Origin: Persicitalea jodogahamensis
Lineage (GTDB): Bacteria > Bacteroidota > Bacteroidia > Cytophagales > Spirosomataceae
DNA: 64,000 nucleotides
Assembly (NCBI RefSeq): GCF_014651615.1
Contig: NZ_BMXF01000001.1
Coordinates: 620,001-684,000 of the forward strand
Direction: 5' to 3'
In this document: positions 63,412 to 64,000 of the stretch, piece by piece
How the letters are laid out: every line of letters begins with the position of its first letter
Numbering within the stretch: position 1 is the stretch's first letter
Position numbers and translations under genes: made by a program
The notes under the pieces: generated by a model
Seen by the model: only the letters and a program-made list of their open reading frames with translations
Database searches by the model: none
Told to the model about the DNA's origin: nothing

Positions 63412-64000
63412 CTACTTCACCAAATCCTGGTATCCAATTAATTTTATGCCTTTCTTTTCGATCAGCGCCTTTACTTTCGGATCGGTGAATAAATTCGTCA
63501 CGCCTTGCCGGTCTTCGGCGACGTTCTCATACCCAATATGATGAATGGCGCGTAGTTCGGCGTTGTCCAGGCCGGGATGCTCCACAAAGAGGTAAGTTTT
63601 GTCGGGTTGTACCTTGTCAAGCGCATTTATAAAGCTTTGCGCTTTCTCCGCTGGCGTGTTGCGTGGCCCCTCCATGGGTAGTCGCTGCACGGCGTAGTCA
63701 TCCGGGTCGATATCGATTTTGTATTCTTGCGCCAGCCGCTTGGTCATTGTCGCTACTTCTTTCGACAAATTCGCGCAACCCATGTGCGCCGAAACATGGC
63801 TGATGCGCGGAATGTGCCGCAAGGCCATTTCAATCTGCGCCCGGAATTCCCGCTCCACGTCCTCGATTTTCCATTTATTCTCGGAGATAGACTGGCCGGG
63901 GTAGTTTTTGTTAGGGAAAATCATGGGATAAAAATAACCATCCTCATTTACCAGGCTTGACGCCGCCGTCAGGGGCCGCCACTTTACCAAATCCCATTCG
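63412..64000 (-). CDS. ChbG/HpnK (YdjC-like) family deacetylase, partial (C-terminal part)
   Basis: The frame is open to the right edge of the window, so the N-terminus is missing. About 196 residues are visible, starting EWDLVKWRPLTAASSLVNED. Family features are REFRAQIEMALRHIPRISHVSAHMGC, with the His residues of the metal/active site, and DKTYLFVEHPGLDNAELRAI. YdjC-like proteins deacetylate chitooligosaccharides or related glycans; relatives of this length are exported or cytosolic. The apparent TTG start at 63990 is an artefact of the window edge, because the frame runs through upstream codons typical of the family. Substrate unknown. Confidence 0.9.
   Translation of the reverse strand, partial: EWDLVKWRPLTAASSLVNEDGYFYPMIFPNKNYPGQSISENKWKIEDVEREFRAQIEMALRHIPRISHVSAHMGCANLSKEVATMTKRLAQEYKIDIDPDDYAVQRLPMEGPRNTPAEKAQSFINALDKVQPDKTYLFVEHPGLDNAELRAIHHIGYENVAEDRQGVTNLFTDPKVKALIEKKGIKLIGYQDLVK

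Overview
The window looks like chromosomal DNA of a member of the Bacteroidota, most likely order Cytophagales (Spirosomaceae-like). Reasons: paralogous FtsX/MacB-type permeases without a linked ATPase, a type IX secretion C-terminal domain, DUF2911, DUF6600, DUF1456 and DUF349 proteins, a bacillithiol enzyme (BshC), Bacteroidota-type -7 boxes (TAnnTTTG) and moderate GC content. No rRNA, tRNA, CRISPR array, prophage or IS transposase was seen.

Layout. 1-5.5 kb: three FtsX-family permeases (one cut by the window edge) around an intergenic region holding an 18-bp perfect palindrome. 5.6-9.3 kb: a small accessory zone with a GAF protein, a HEPN/MNT toxin-antitoxin pair preceded by a 69-bp hairpin, an outer-membrane beta-barrel protein and an McrB-like AAA+ ATPase without McrC. 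9.5-19.2 kb: a small membrane protein, a large FAD/Fe-S 2-hydroxyacid dehydrogenase, a thioredoxin-fold protein lacking CxxC, EttA, a DUF349 protein and a LacI-type regulator. 19.5-24.5 kb: an ECF sigma factor, uxuA and uxaC (hexuronate catabolism) and a T9SS-sorted protein. 24.5-31.6 kb: NadB, two GH29 alpha-L-fucosidases and a FUSC membrane protein. 31.7-37.9 kb: an M16 protease, DUF1456, a GIY-YIG nuclease gene bracketed by 25-bp inverted repeats, an SSS symporter and a fasciclin protein. 38.3-51.2 kb: envelope proteins and peptidases (S9, M13, M1), a bestrophin and a Na+/H+ antiporter. 51.3-55.4 kb: SIS protein, BshC, 5-formyl-THF cyclo-ligase and Asd. 55.5-64 kb: an SDR with an unusual active site, SCP2, cysteine desulfurase, GNAT, sulfatase, esterase, RecQ, a VapB-like antitoxin with a vapC remnant of 15 codons, and a partial ChbG-like deacetylase.

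How the genes work together. Fucosidases, sulfatase, esterase, hexuronate enzymes, SSS symporter and LacI regulator point to use of plant or algal polysaccharides. The peptidases (M16, S9, M13, M1) suggest protein scavenging. Most of the window is ordinary chromosome. The parts most worth a second look are the GIY-YIG unit inside inverted repeats (35055-35508), the HEPN/MNT plus orphan McrB zone (6064-9321) and the truncated VapBC locus (63144-63406).
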